Of a stretch of DNA of 64,000 bases, positions 9,447 through 17,219 are shown piece by piece (the stretch's first letter is position 1; every line of letters starts with the position of its first letter). Under the pieces are notes generated by a model. That model made no database searches and had not been told where the DNA came from. It worked only from the letters and a program-made list of their open reading frames with translations. This DNA comes from Mariniflexile sp044335535 (GTDB lineage Bacteria; Bacteroidota; Bacteroidia; Flavobacteriales; Flavobacteriaceae). Position numbers and translations under genes: made by a program. The stretch covers positions 372,001 to 436,000 of the forward strand of contig NZ_JBIQVZ010000003.1 in assembly GCF_044335535.1 (NCBI RefSeq), written 5' to 3'.

Positions 9447-9923
9447 ATGCAGCAAACCAGAAAAACATATACGCTACAAGAAGCTACCAAAAAACTGGAG
9501 CATTATTGTGCGTACCAAGAACGTAGCCATAAAGAAGTTGTGCAAAAGCTTACCGATATGTATATGATACCCGAAGCGATCGATGTTATTGTGATACACC
9601 TGTTGCAACATAATTTTCTAAATGAAGAACGTTTTGCCAAAACATTTGTAAGCGGTAAGTTCAAAATAAAGGGTTGGGGCCGACACCGTTTAACTTTTGA
9701 ATTAAAGAAAAAAGACGTAAGCATAGTTAACATAAACCAAGCGCTTGCTGATATTTCTGATGAAGAGTATATCATGGTTTTTAATGATTTAGCTGAAAAA
9801 AAGGCAAATTCTATAAAAGAGCCCAACCTTTTTAAGAAAAAAAAGAAGTTTATAGATTACTTTTTATACCGTGGTTGGGAGTCCTATTTGGTATATGATA
9901 AGGCTAACGAACTTATAAATTAA
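9447..9923 (+). CDS. recX: Regulatory protein RecX
   Basis: The 158-residue protein consists of tandem three-helix RecX repeats. It contains KLEHYCAYQERSHKEVVQKL near residues 17-36, FLNEERFAKTFVSGKFKIKGWG near 58-79 and a third repeat in KKFIDYFLYRGW. RecX binds RecA filaments and inhibits them. It is not next to recA here, as is usual in Bacteroidota. It stands alone, preceded by a pseudogene and followed by the Vsr-like nuclease. Confidence 0.88.
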   Translation: MQQTRKTYTLQEATKKLEHYCAYQERSHKEVVQKLTDMYMIPEAIDVIVIHLLQHNFLNEERFAKTFVSGKFKIKGWGRHRLTFELKKKDVSIVNINQALADISDEEYIMVFNDLAEKKANSIKEPNLFKKKKKFIDYFLYRGWESYLVYDKANELIN

Positions 9924-10033
9924 TATTATTGCCTTTAAAGTTAGCCAATTAGAATGTGGAAATTAAAAAGGTTTAGTATTTTTAATGTTACATACGCATC
10001 CATATAATCTGTGTTTTTGGTTATTAAATTTTT

Positions 10034-10504
10034 ATGGGTTATAATGAGGATAAAATAAAAGTCCCTCGGTTTAATGAGGAATCGGGTTTTTATACCACTA
10101 AAAAACGCTCAAAAATAATGAGTAAGATTGGTGGCAAAAACACTAAGCCAGAAATGCTTTTTAGAAAAGCGCTTTGGAGAAAAGGGGTGAGGTATAGAGT
10201 AAACAATAGAAAGCTTCCCGGAAAACCCGATGTTTCCATCAAAAAACACAAATTAGCTGTTTTTATTGATGGTGAATTTTGGCATGGGTTCAATTGGAAC
10301 GAACGCAAGGAAACCATACAAAGCAATCGTGGTTTTTGGATACCAAAAATAGAACGGAATATGCAGCGCGATAAAGAGGTAAACCAACAGCTTATCGAAA
10401 TGGGTTACACCGTGTTTAGGTTTTGGGCAAAGGATATTAAAACCGAACTAGACAAATGCGTTAATGATATTTTGGTTTATATAGATGTTGGAGAAAATAA
10501 TTAA
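10034..10504 (+). CDS. Vsr-family (very short patch repair) endonuclease
   Basis: The 156-residue protein has the Vsr signature MSKIGGKNTKPEMLFRKALW (residues 29-48), then LPGKPDVSI with the presumed catalytic Asp66, FIDGEFWHG (78-85) and GYTVFRFWAKDI. Vsr nicks next to T:G mismatches that arise by deamination of 5-methylcytosine. In E. coli Vsr several cysteines and a histidine hold a structural zinc; here GEFWHGFNW has no cysteine and the only Cys is near residue 142. No cytosine methyltransferase lies nearby, although these genes usually accompany one. The last four bases overlap the convergent gene at 10501. Confidence 0.85.
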   Translation: MGYNEDKIKVPRFNEESGFYTTKKRSKIMSKIGGKNTKPEMLFRKALWRKGVRYRVNNRKLPGKPDVSIKKHKLAVFIDGEFWHGFNWNERKETIQSNRGFWIPKIERNMQRDKEVNQQLIEMGYTVFRFWAKDIKTELDKCVNDILVYIDVGENN

Positions 10505-10776
10505 TCATCGACCATGTCCTTTTCAAAATACCACCATAAACTGGAATCGATAGATGCTTTCATTCTATTAATATCTACCGAATCTTTTAAAAAAATGGTT
10601 AGGTTTTCGTCGGCAAGGTTTTGCTCAACAGTCTCATTAATTTCAATAAGTTCTATTTCTGTAAAATGTTCTAGATGATTTTTAATTTCATTATCTAATG
10701 ATTCATCACTCAAAAATATCTTAATGGTTTGCCTTGTTGGAGAATTTCTAATTTCAGATCTAAATGGGAGTAGCAT
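10501..10776 (-). CDS. Small protein of unknown function
   Basis: The 91-residue protein has no signal peptide or membrane segment. It is acidic, with predicted alternating strand and helix segments (RQTIKIFLSDES, IELIEINETVEQNL, LTIFLKDSVDINRMKASI) and an aromatic-rich end (SLWWYFEKDMVDD). I do not recognise the family. It converges on and overlaps the Vsr-like gene by four bases. The open frame, the gap to its neighbours and ordinary codon use support a real gene. Confidence 0.5.
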   Translation of the reverse strand: MLLPFRSEIRNSPTRQTIKIFLSDESLDNEIKNHLEHFTEIELIEINETVEQNLADENLTIFLKDSVDINRMKASIDSSLWWYFEKDMVDD

Positions 10777-10852
10777 AACAACAAATTTAAGTGAAACAAT
10801 GTAGCATGTATAATGAATACCCTAAGTTAGTAAATTATTCCAATAAAATCAA

Positions 10853-10884
10853 CAAAAATCCTCTCTGTTTCCAGAAAGGATTTA
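10853..10884 (-). terminator. Terminator after the phytase gene
   Basis: On the minus strand AATCCTTTCTG, a short loop and CAGAGAGGATT are followed by a T run. The hairpin begins a few tens of bases past the phytase stop and fits the end of the receptor-phytase operon. Confidence 0.75.
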
Positions 10885-10907
10885 AAACGTATAATAAATG
10901 GAATGGG

Positions 10908-11927
10908 CTACTCTACTAATTTAAGCTCTGCCAAATCATGAAAAAAGAAGTTCATTTCATCGTTCATAGATACAAATAATCCGTCTGGAAATTTGCTTCC
11001 TAAAGAGATTGTTGTCACATCGCAACCATCGGTTTCTTTGGTGCCCAAATTAAGTGCTTTTATAAACGCATTGGTTTCTAAATTGAACACATTAAAGGTA
11101 TGTGCTTGTTGGTTAGATACTATTAAATAGCCTTTATCTTGATACTTTGCAATAGCAATACCTTCTATATCATCTTTAAAATGCTCGCCTCCAAAAAGAG
11201 CTACTTCTACATCACCTTTTGTGGGATTGGCATGGTATTTTCTAATGCCAACGCCTTCATCGGAATAGTAAACAAATCCTGCTTCATCATCAACTGCTAT
11301 AGCTTCAATTTCTTTTTGCCCACTAAATGCACCTAGTTTTCTAAGTAGATTGGTTTTGACGCCTAACGAATCTGAAACCAATTCATATTGATATACATAC
11401 CCTTTTATTGGTCCATTTTTTCTACTAACAAAAACCGAAATATATCCTGTTTCTGGATTTTTATAAAGAGATACTCCCATAGGGCGTTTCATGTCGATAT
11501 GGGTTTCATCTTCAAAAACTTTAAAGCCACCACGATCCAATGGTATCATATCTGGTATAGAAAACAAACGTATTTGATGTTTTTCCCTTTCGGAAAACAC
11601 TATAATATCGGTTGTTGTAGAATCATTTAATTTAAAGTCATATTCCACATCGACATTATTTGGATAGCTAATGTTGGTTACACTTTTTTCCTTTATGATT
11701 TTTCCGTCTAAATCAAAGGCATATACGCCGCCATTAACTTCATCTTTATCCGTACCAAAAACAATACTTGCTTCTGGGTTGTTTTTGTTTACCCAAATAG
11801 CAGGATCATCAGTATCATGTGGTGTTTTCTCTGTAACAGTTTTGGCTACTATTTCTGGTAACTTAGCTGCACAAGACAATAATAAAACGGTTATTCCAAA
11901 GACAATATTTACTTTTATTTTATTCAT
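10908..11927 (-). CDS. Beta-propeller phytase (3-phytase) lipoprotein
   Basis: The 339-residue protein has a lipoprotein signal peptide (VLLLSCAAK, lipid-bearing Cys at about residue 19). Beta-propeller phytase motifs follow: TPHDTDDPAIWVN near residue 35, FGTDKDEVNGGVYAFDLDGK, ISYPNNVDVEYDF and EREKHQIRLFSI. The acidic DTDD, DKDE and NNVD residues are the usual calcium and phosphate ligands. The enzyme removes phosphate from myo-inositol hexakisphosphate at the cell surface or in the periplasm. It starts 10 bases after the TonB receptor gene and is surely co-transcribed with it, which suggests coupled hydrolysis and uptake of phytate or its products. Confidence 0.9.
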   Translation of the reverse strand: MNKIKVNIVFGITVLLLSCAAKLPEIVAKTVTEKTPHDTDDPAIWVNKNNPEASIVFGTDKDEVNGGVYAFDLDGKIIKEKSVTNISYPNNVDVEYDFKLNDSTTTDIIVFSEREKHQIRLFSIPDMIPLDRGGFKVFEDETHIDMKRPMGVSLYKNPETGYISVFVSRKNGPIKGYVYQYELVSDSLGVKTNLLRKLGAFSGQKEIEAIAVDDEAGFVYYSDEGVGIRKYHANPTKGDVEVALFGGEHFKDDIEGIAIAKYQDKGYLIVSNQQAHTFNVFNLETNAFIKALNLGTKETDGCDVTTISLGSKFPDGLFVSMNDEMNFFFHDLAELKLVE

Positions 11928-11937
11928 GTCTATTTTT

Positions 11938-14784
11938 TTAATTTTTCTTAAACAAATCGTATTTTAAACCAAAGGTTAAGCGTCTGCCATAATATTCCAT
12001 TTGCATGGTTCTAGATTTCACTCCTTGAAAGTAACGTAATGGTTGATTGGAAATATTGTTTAAATCTGCATATAAACTTAAGTTTTTATTTATCGACACA
12101 TTGGCATTGAAGTCTAAAAAGAATTGTTCATCATAATACCTATCTTCAAAAGCACGACCACCAATTTCATCTATGTAGGAATCTGAATAATTTCCAGACA
12201 AACGCAGGCTTAATCTTTTGTTGGCATACCCTAAAGAAGCATTAAACATATTTGGTGCTGTTTGTGGCAAGTCTAAATCGTTACGATCTTCGCCATCTTC
12301 ATTTTTAATGCCTTTGGCATCGGAAGTTAAATAGGTATAGTTTAAATAAATGCTGAAGTTTTTTGCAAAACCGGGTAAAAAATCCAACTGACGCTGTAAT
12401 GAAAACTCTGCTCCAAATACGGTAGCCCCCTCACCGTTTAATGGTTGATATACTTCGTAACCATTGGTGTCTTCTGACTGGCTGGTATACACAAAATCTT
12501 GGATGTCTTTATAAAATAGCCCTGCCGACAGGATTCCAACGGATTTAAAATAACGTTCTGCCATCACATCAAAATTCATAGAGGTTGTTGGCTCTAACTC
12601 AGAATTACCTAAATAAATTTCTTCGTCCTCATTGTTAATTTCCCTATAAGGTACTAAATCTATATAGTTTGGTCTTGCCAACGTGTTTGTCCACGCAAAG
12701 CGCAAAACTGTATTGCTTGATACATCATATTTTAAATGCAAACCAGGTAAAACATTGGTATAAGAGCTTTCTTCTTTTAATTGATTTGTTCCTGCATAGT
12801 CACCATCAACATCAAAAATTAATTCGTTCCCTATACTATTAATTTTGGTGTGTTCAAGTCTTAAACCGACTAATAGACTTAATTTATCGGATAGCTTTTG
12901 GTTAGTCATAGCATAACCTGCATATACGTTTTCATCTACATCAAAATTGGCAGTTAGGTATTCTTCAGGTAAATCTTCTGCTTCAAATTGTGCGGCATCA
13001 TTTAATTTTAATTCTCCTAAGAATTCAGAAGTTGCAAAAGTACCAATCGCATATTGACTTCCTGCTAGAAAATCGGTGTCTGAATAATTGCGGGTTGGTA
13101 TGCTTCCTAAAAATTCAAAAACAGCGCTCACTGGACTATATTCTGTAAAATCGTTGTCTCGGTTTTTGTTTTTTAATCTAGCTCTTAGTCCAAACTTTAA
13201 AAAGCCATCTTCTTGCTGAAATATAGTTAGTGGTAATTTAAAGTTGGCAAACACATTAAAATCTTTTTCCTCTGTATATTGATTTTCTTCTGTTAGCTCA
13301 TTAAATTCAAAATTATTATAAGCAGCATCAGCCGTGTTTAATGGTGAGAATAAAGGTTTATCTAAATTGTTATTGAATGCTACGCCATACTCACTTTCAT
13401 ATTCCAAATAACGCTCGTTTAAACGTTCTTCGGAAGCTTTGGAAAACGAAGCCATCCAGTCTATTTGCAATGTATTGACCAAATGTTCGCCACCTAAACT
13501 AAAATTGAACATACGCTGGTCTTCTAAACGTCTGTTTTTATTTCGGTTGTTACCAAGACCTCCTTTGGTTTGCCTTTTGACTTCTACGGGAAACGATGTC
13601 AAATTACCATTTCCATCCACTGTGAAATCGCCCGGTTCAATATCTTCACCATCTAAAATTTCATGCTCTAAGCGAAATCTATTTTCACGATCATCCCTCC
13701 AATTGTAAATGGATTTAAAGTAGATGTTGCTATTGTCATTTAATTTATAATCAAAATTTGCTGAAAAACTACGACGAATACGTTGCACCAAATACTCTCG
13801 AATCTCAGATACTTTGGCATACGGGTTTACATCTACTTCCTGTAAATTATCTTCATCATTAAACGCATTATATTCAAATTGGTCTTCCCATTCTGCTTCA
13901 ACGTTATCACTTCCAAAATCATTATCATTGAAAGATGCAGAAAGCATGTAACCAAATTTGCCACTATTAGATCTATCACCTAATAAAAAAGATCCATTAA
14001 GGATTCTTTTATTGGTGATGTAATTGACTCCAGAACCTGCCGTTGCAGATAAACGAAAGCCCCGAGGCGATGTTCTTGTAATTAAGTTTACCGAACCCCC
14101 CAAAGCATCGGCGTCCATATCTGGAGTTATGGCTTTACTAACTTCTATGGTTTGAATCATATCGGCTGGAATTAAATCCATTTGAACATTTCTATTATCG
14201 CCTTCGGCAGAAGGAATACGGCTTCCATTTAATGTTACGGAATTTAATTGAGGCGACAACCCACGAATAATAATGTTACGTGCTTCGCCTTGGTCTACTT
14301 GCATCGTAATCCCAGGAATCCGTTTTACAGCATCTCCAATATTGGCATCTGGGAATTTACCTATTTGGTCTGTTGAAACAATATTAGTAATATTTTGTTT
14401 GTTCTTTTGAGTGTTCAAAGCTCTTGCCTGTCCACCTAAAGAGTATCCTGTAATTTCAACTTCATCTAATTCGGTGTTTTTTGAGCTTAATGTAACATAT
14501 AAAGTTGTTGTTTCTGAATTAGATACAACAGCTTCTTTTTTAAAATTTGAATATCCTAAATATTTAATGGATAGATTATATGGACCCTCAGGAACATCAA
14601 CGATTGTGAAATTTCCGTTAAAGTCTGAAACAGCTCCTTTTTTTAGTTCTTCAATCACTACAGTTGCTCCAGGTACAGCAATGCCGTTTTCATCTGTTAT
14701 AACACCTTTTATATTTCCATTTTGCGCAAAAGTTGCAAACGAAAACACGAACGTAATTAATAATAATACATAGTCTTTTCTCAT
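11938..14784 (-). CDS. TonB-dependent receptor linked to phytase
   Basis: The 948-residue protein has a signal peptide and a carboxypeptidase-like domain (GNIKGVITDENGIAVPGATV). The plug contains IGKFPDANIGDAVKRIPGI, RNIIIRGLSPQLNSVTLNGS and DADALGGSVNLITR. A long barrel ends in YGRRLTFGLKYDL. FPDANIGDAVKRIPGI and ALGGSVNLITR place it in the group of TonB receptors first defined in Xanthomonas and Caulobacter (TIGR01782-like). It is the first gene of the operon with the phytase, so inositol phosphates are a reasonable substrate guess. That specificity is inferred from context only. Confidence 0.9.
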   Translation of the reverse strand: MRKDYVLLLITFVFSFATFAQNGNIKGVITDENGIAVPGATVVIEELKKGAVSDFNGNFTIVDVPEGPYNLSIKYLGYSNFKKEAVVSNSETTTLYVTLSSKNTELDEVEITGYSLGGQARALNTQKNKQNITNIVSTDQIGKFPDANIGDAVKRIPGITMQVDQGEARNIIIRGLSPQLNSVTLNGSRIPSAEGDNRNVQMDLIPADMIQTIEVSKAITPDMDADALGGSVNLITRTSPRGFRLSATAGSGVNYITNKRILNGSFLLGDRSNSGKFGYMLSASFNDNDFGSDNVEAEWEDQFEYNAFNDEDNLQEVDVNPYAKVSEIREYLVQRIRRSFSANFDYKLNDNSNIYFKSIYNWRDDRENRFRLEHEILDGEDIEPGDFTVDGNGNLTSFPVEVKRQTKGGLGNNRNKNRRLEDQRMFNFSLGGEHLVNTLQIDWMASFSKASEERLNERYLEYESEYGVAFNNNLDKPLFSPLNTADAAYNNFEFNELTEENQYTEEKDFNVFANFKLPLTIFQQEDGFLKFGLRARLKNKNRDNDFTEYSPVSAVFEFLGSIPTRNYSDTDFLAGSQYAIGTFATSEFLGELKLNDAAQFEAEDLPEEYLTANFDVDENVYAGYAMTNQKLSDKLSLLVGLRLEHTKINSIGNELIFDVDGDYAGTNQLKEESSYTNVLPGLHLKYDVSSNTVLRFAWTNTLARPNYIDLVPYREINNEDEEIYLGNSELEPTTSMNFDVMAERYFKSVGILSAGLFYKDIQDFVYTSQSEDTNGYEVYQPLNGEGATVFGAEFSLQRQLDFLPGFAKNFSIYLNYTYLTSDAKGIKNEDGEDRNDLDLPQTAPNMFNASLGYANKRLSLRLSGNYSDSYIDEIGGRAFEDRYYDEQFFLDFNANVSINKNLSLYADLNNISNQPLRYFQGVKSRTMQMEYYGRRLTFGLKYDLFKKN

Positions 14785-14944
14785 GTTATTTTGTTGATTA
14801 GTTATTGGGGCGAAATAACAAAATAGATACGCAAAGTGTTTTAAGTCTTATTTATGCTAGTGTTAAATATAGAAGGCTATTGGCCAAACTTTGCAATTAA
14901 TTAACATTTAAAAAACCTTACAGAAAAGCTAATTTAAAACAAAC

Positions 14945-14976
14945 AAAAAGCCCTTTCCGGAAACGGAAAGGGCTTG
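14945..14976 (-). terminator. Terminator after rpmA
   Basis: AAGCCCTTTCCG pairs perfectly with CGGAAAGGGCTT, and on the minus strand a T run follows. It closes the rplU-rpmA operon. Confidence 0.9.
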
Positions 14977-14998
14977 TACTTTAAAAGAAAATTATTTC

Positions 14999-15259
14999 CT
15001 AAACCTCAAAAGGTACTATAGAAACATAAGATTTGTTGTCTTTTTTCTTTGTGAATTTTACAACGCCATCAACATAAGCGTGTAATGTATGATCTTTTGA
15101 AGAATATACGTTTTCACCTGGATGGTGTGTGTTTCCTCTTTGTCTTACGATAATGTTTCCAGCTATTGCAGCTTGACCACCAAAAATCTTAACACCTAAG
15201 CGTTTTGATTCTGATTCTCTACCGTTTTTCGAACTTCCGACTCCTTTTTTATGTGCCAT
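14999..15259 (-). CDS. rpmA: 50S ribosomal protein bL27
   Basis: The 86-residue protein opens with MAHKKGVGSSKNGRESESKR and contains LGVKIFGGQAAIAGNII and RGNTHHPGENVY, all diagnostic of bL27. Its N-terminal tail reaches the peptidyl-transferase centre. The start is the standard unprocessed MAHKK form, without the cleavable extension found in Firmicutes. It lies 25 bases after rplU in the usual order. Confidence 0.97.
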   Translation of the reverse strand: MAHKKGVGSSKNGRESESKRLGVKIFGGQAAIAGNIIVRQRGNTHHPGENVYSSKDHTLHAYVDGVVKFTKKKDNKSYVSIVPFEV

Positions 15260-15284
15260 TTTATTTCGATTTTATATTTTAAAA

Positions 15285-15827
15285 TTAACTTAAAGCAGCA
15301 ATTAAATCAGCTTTTTTCATTGAAGCGATTCCTTCAATGCCTTTAGCTTTTGCCATTTCTTTTAATTCAGCAACTGTTAAACTGCTTAAATCTTGAGTAA
15401 CTTCAGCTTTAGCTTCAACTTTTTTCTCTACTTTAGCGGATGTTTCTTTTTTAGCTTCAACTTTGGCAGCCTTTATTGCTCCTTTGTTTTCAACTTTGGC
15501 AGCCTTTGTGGCTCCCGAAGCAGCAATGCTTTCAATGATGATTTCAGTTAAAGATTGACGGTGACCGTTTTTCTTGCGGTAACCTTTACGTCTTTTCTTT
15601 TTGAAAACTATCACTTTATCACCTTTAAGGTGCTTTAAGACTTTTGCTCCTACTTGAGCTCCGTCTATAGCTGGGGCGCCTACAGTTACATTGTCACCAT
15701 CACCAATAAGAAGTACATTATCGAAAGCTACTTGCTTTCCTTCTTCTGTTTGTAAACGGTGTACAAAAACCTTTTGGTCTTTAACAACTTTAAATTGTTG
15801 CCCTGCTATCTCTACAATTGCGTACAT
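15285..15827 (-). CDS. rplU: 50S ribosomal protein bL21 with long C-terminal extension
   Basis: Residues 1 to about 103 form a normal bL21 (MYAIVEIAGQQFKVVKDQ ... KKRRKGYRKKNGHRQSLTEI). The protein continues to 180 residues with a Lys/Ala/Glu-rich linker and a terminal domain LTVAELKEMAKAKGIEG followed by MKKADLIAAL. The tail resembles the SAP or Rho N-terminal helix-extended-loop-helix fold and may bind nucleic acid. Extended bL21 proteins occur in other Flavobacteriia. The gene is first in the operon with rpmA and has a good consensus promoter just upstream. Confidence 0.95.
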   Translation of the reverse strand: MYAIVEIAGQQFKVVKDQKVFVHRLQTEEGKQVAFDNVLLIGDGDNVTVGAPAIDGAQVGAKVLKHLKGDKVIVFKKKRRKGYRKKNGHRQSLTEIIIESIAASGATKAAKVENKGAIKAAKVEAKKETSAKVEKKVEAKAEVTQDLSSLTVAELKEMAKAKGIEGIASMKKADLIAALS

Positions 15828-15889
15828 AGCGTAACGTTTTATTAATTAATTTTGTTCAAAAATAGACCTACCTATACGGAAGGCGGGTG

Positions 15890-15920
15890 CAAATATACTG
15901 CTAATTAATTAATCTGCAAA
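15890..15920 (-). promoter_or_regulatory. Promoter of rplU-rpmA
   Basis: On the minus strand TTTG, a 19-base spacer and TATATTTG match the Bacteroidota -33/-7 consensus exactly. The 5' leader to rplU would be about 55 nt. Confidence 0.75.
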
Positions 15921-15933
15921 CGTTTTGTTTCTT

Positions 15934-16377
15934 TTAGGCAAGTTTTTTACTGTTTTTAAAAAGCTGCATAACAGTAAGTGTTGCAACTACCGTAGTTGCA
16001 AGCCCCATAATGGCCACCACAAATGTTACCAAGCCAACATCTGCCCCCAAACCACCGTGCATTTCCTTAAGTAGTTCCGGTAAAAAACCGGGACTAAATT
16101 CGGTTGCATAAAATAAGAAGAAAGTGGTGAAAAGTATAGTGGCAATAAAGCCTGTAATAAGTCCTGTTTTAAAGCCTTCGCCATAAGAAAACATTTCGGG
16201 ATTTTCAAGTTTACTTAACCTTACGGATTCATAAACTCCAAAAGTAGTTATTATAGCATTAAAGAAACTATATACTGGATTTATATGCTTGTTAAATAAT
16301 GCTAAGATTAAAAAATAAGCAATTAATACAGCACTTGTAACAAGTCCAAACCTAATGGGAATCGATATTTTTTTCAT
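15934..16377 (-). CDS. DUF4199 family membrane protein
   Basis: The 147-residue protein has four predicted membrane segments (about residues 10-28, 36-50, 70-92 and 110-137). SYGEGFKTGLITGFIATILF is the conserved heart of DUF4199 proteins, which are common in Bacteroidota and often annotated only as membrane proteins. No function is known. It lies upstream of the rplU promoter on the same strand but separated by it. Confidence 0.8.
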   Translation of the reverse strand: MKKISIPIRFGLVTSAVLIAYFLILALFNKHINPVYSFFNAIITTFGVYESVRLSKLENPEMFSYGEGFKTGLITGFIATILFTTFFLFYATEFSPGFLPELLKEMHGGLGADVGLVTFVVAIMGLATTVVATLTVMQLFKNSKKLA

Positions 16378-16561
16378 GCGCTAAAATTTAATTTTATTTA
16401 AGAAAATAATATTTAGTTGATGAACCAGTTAGTAAATTCATCACTATAATTAATATAGCTTTGGGTTGTTTATTTTGTTTTAAAACGATTTATGCTATTA
16501 AATTTCGTGAAAATTTTGGTAAAAAAATAATTTTTAAGTACTTTTTAATATAGGTTTATAA

Positions 16562-16590
16562 TTGCCAAACCTCTTTATTTAGTAAATTTG
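16562..16590 (+). promoter_or_regulatory. Promoter upstream of the HMA lipoprotein leader
   Basis: TTG (16562-16564), 18 bases and TAAATTTG (16583-16590) match the Bacteroidota promoter pattern. The transcript would start near 16597, only about 18 bases before element A at 16615, so that element should be transcribed as a 5' leader. Confidence 0.65.
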
Positions 16591-16614
16591 CCTGAATTTA
16601 AATACTGAGAAATG

Positions 16615-16680
16615 ATGAAACATCCATGCTAAAGGTACCTTTAACACATAGGAGTATGATTATGGATGTAACATTTGACC
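16615..16680 (+). promoter_or_regulatory. Structured leader element A, copy 2 (HMA lipoprotein)
   Basis: ATGAAACATCCAT (16615-16627) pairs with ATGGATGTAACAT (16662-16674) apart from an internal two-base mismatch. The inner hairpin is AAAGG-TA-CCTTT (16631-16642). The tail CATTTG (16672-16677) can pair, with one G-U pair, with CAGATG (16756-16761) at the start codon. The stem opens the mini frame ATG AAA CAT CCA TGC TAA (MKHPC). Relative to copy 1 the stem bases change on both sides, which keeps pairing. Confidence 0.8.
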
Positions 16681-16682
16681 AT

Positions 16683-16752
16683 TAAAAAATAACTGCGAAG
16701 CGTATCAGTGAACACGGCTGACAAATAATATTTTAGTGAACTAAATAAATAT
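16683..16752 (+). repeat. Leader element B, copy 1
   Basis: A block of about 70 bases (TGCGAAGCGTATCAGTGAAC ... TTAGTGAACTAAAT) follows element A directly. A second copy at 33729-33795 is nearly identical and stands in the same place relative to element A and a start codon. TTAG-TGAA-CTAA is a small hairpin and TCAG/CTGA a second one. Confidence 0.75.
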
Positions 16753-16758
16753 AAACAG

Positions 16759-17136
16759 ATGAAATCAATAAAAAACATCATGATGGTTGGGGCCATGGCA
16801 TTATTTGTTATGAGTTGTAAAAACGAAACCAAACCAGAGGTTAAAACTGTTGAAGTAGCAACAGAAATTTCTAAAGCGGCAGACCCAAACGCTACCTACG
16901 CTAAAGCGGAATTCACTATTGATGGGATGACTTGCGCCATAGGCTGTGCTAAAACAATTGAAAAGAAAATTGCTAAGATGGACGGTGTAAAATCTGCCAC
17001 TGTTGATTTTGATAAAAAATTAGCTATGGTTGAATACAATATAGCTAAAGTAACACCTGTTTTATTAGAAGAAACGGTTACTAAAGTGTCAGATACTTAT
17101 AAGGTTAGCCATATGAAAGTAGTGGCCACTAACTGA
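16759..17136 (+). CDS. Lipoprotein with heavy-metal-associated (HMA) domain
   Basis: The 125-residue protein has a lipoprotein signal peptide (ALFVMSC, Cys20) and a linker. One HMA domain spans roughly residues 50-120 and contains IDGMTCAIGCAKTIEKKI and MDGVKSATVDFDKKLAMVEY. In canonical HMA domains the metal site is CxxC; here it is Cys59-Ala-Ile-Gly-Cys63, one residue longer. Such proteins usually bind copper, mercury or similar ions, here probably in the periplasm. No metal ATPase or efflux gene is adjacent. The leader carries elements A and B. Confidence 0.85.
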   Translation: MKSIKNIMMVGAMALFVMSCKNETKPEVKTVEVATEISKAADPNATYAKAEFTIDGMTCAIGCAKTIEKKIAKMDGVKSATVDFDKKLAMVEYNIAKVTPVLLEETVTKVSDTYKVSHMKVVATN

Positions 17137-17219
17137 AAAACATGATAAAGGGTTGTACTACAAAAGCAGAATCATAACTTCTTGCAGAATATTTTGAAGT
17201 AAAAAAGGGTTTCTAAAAC

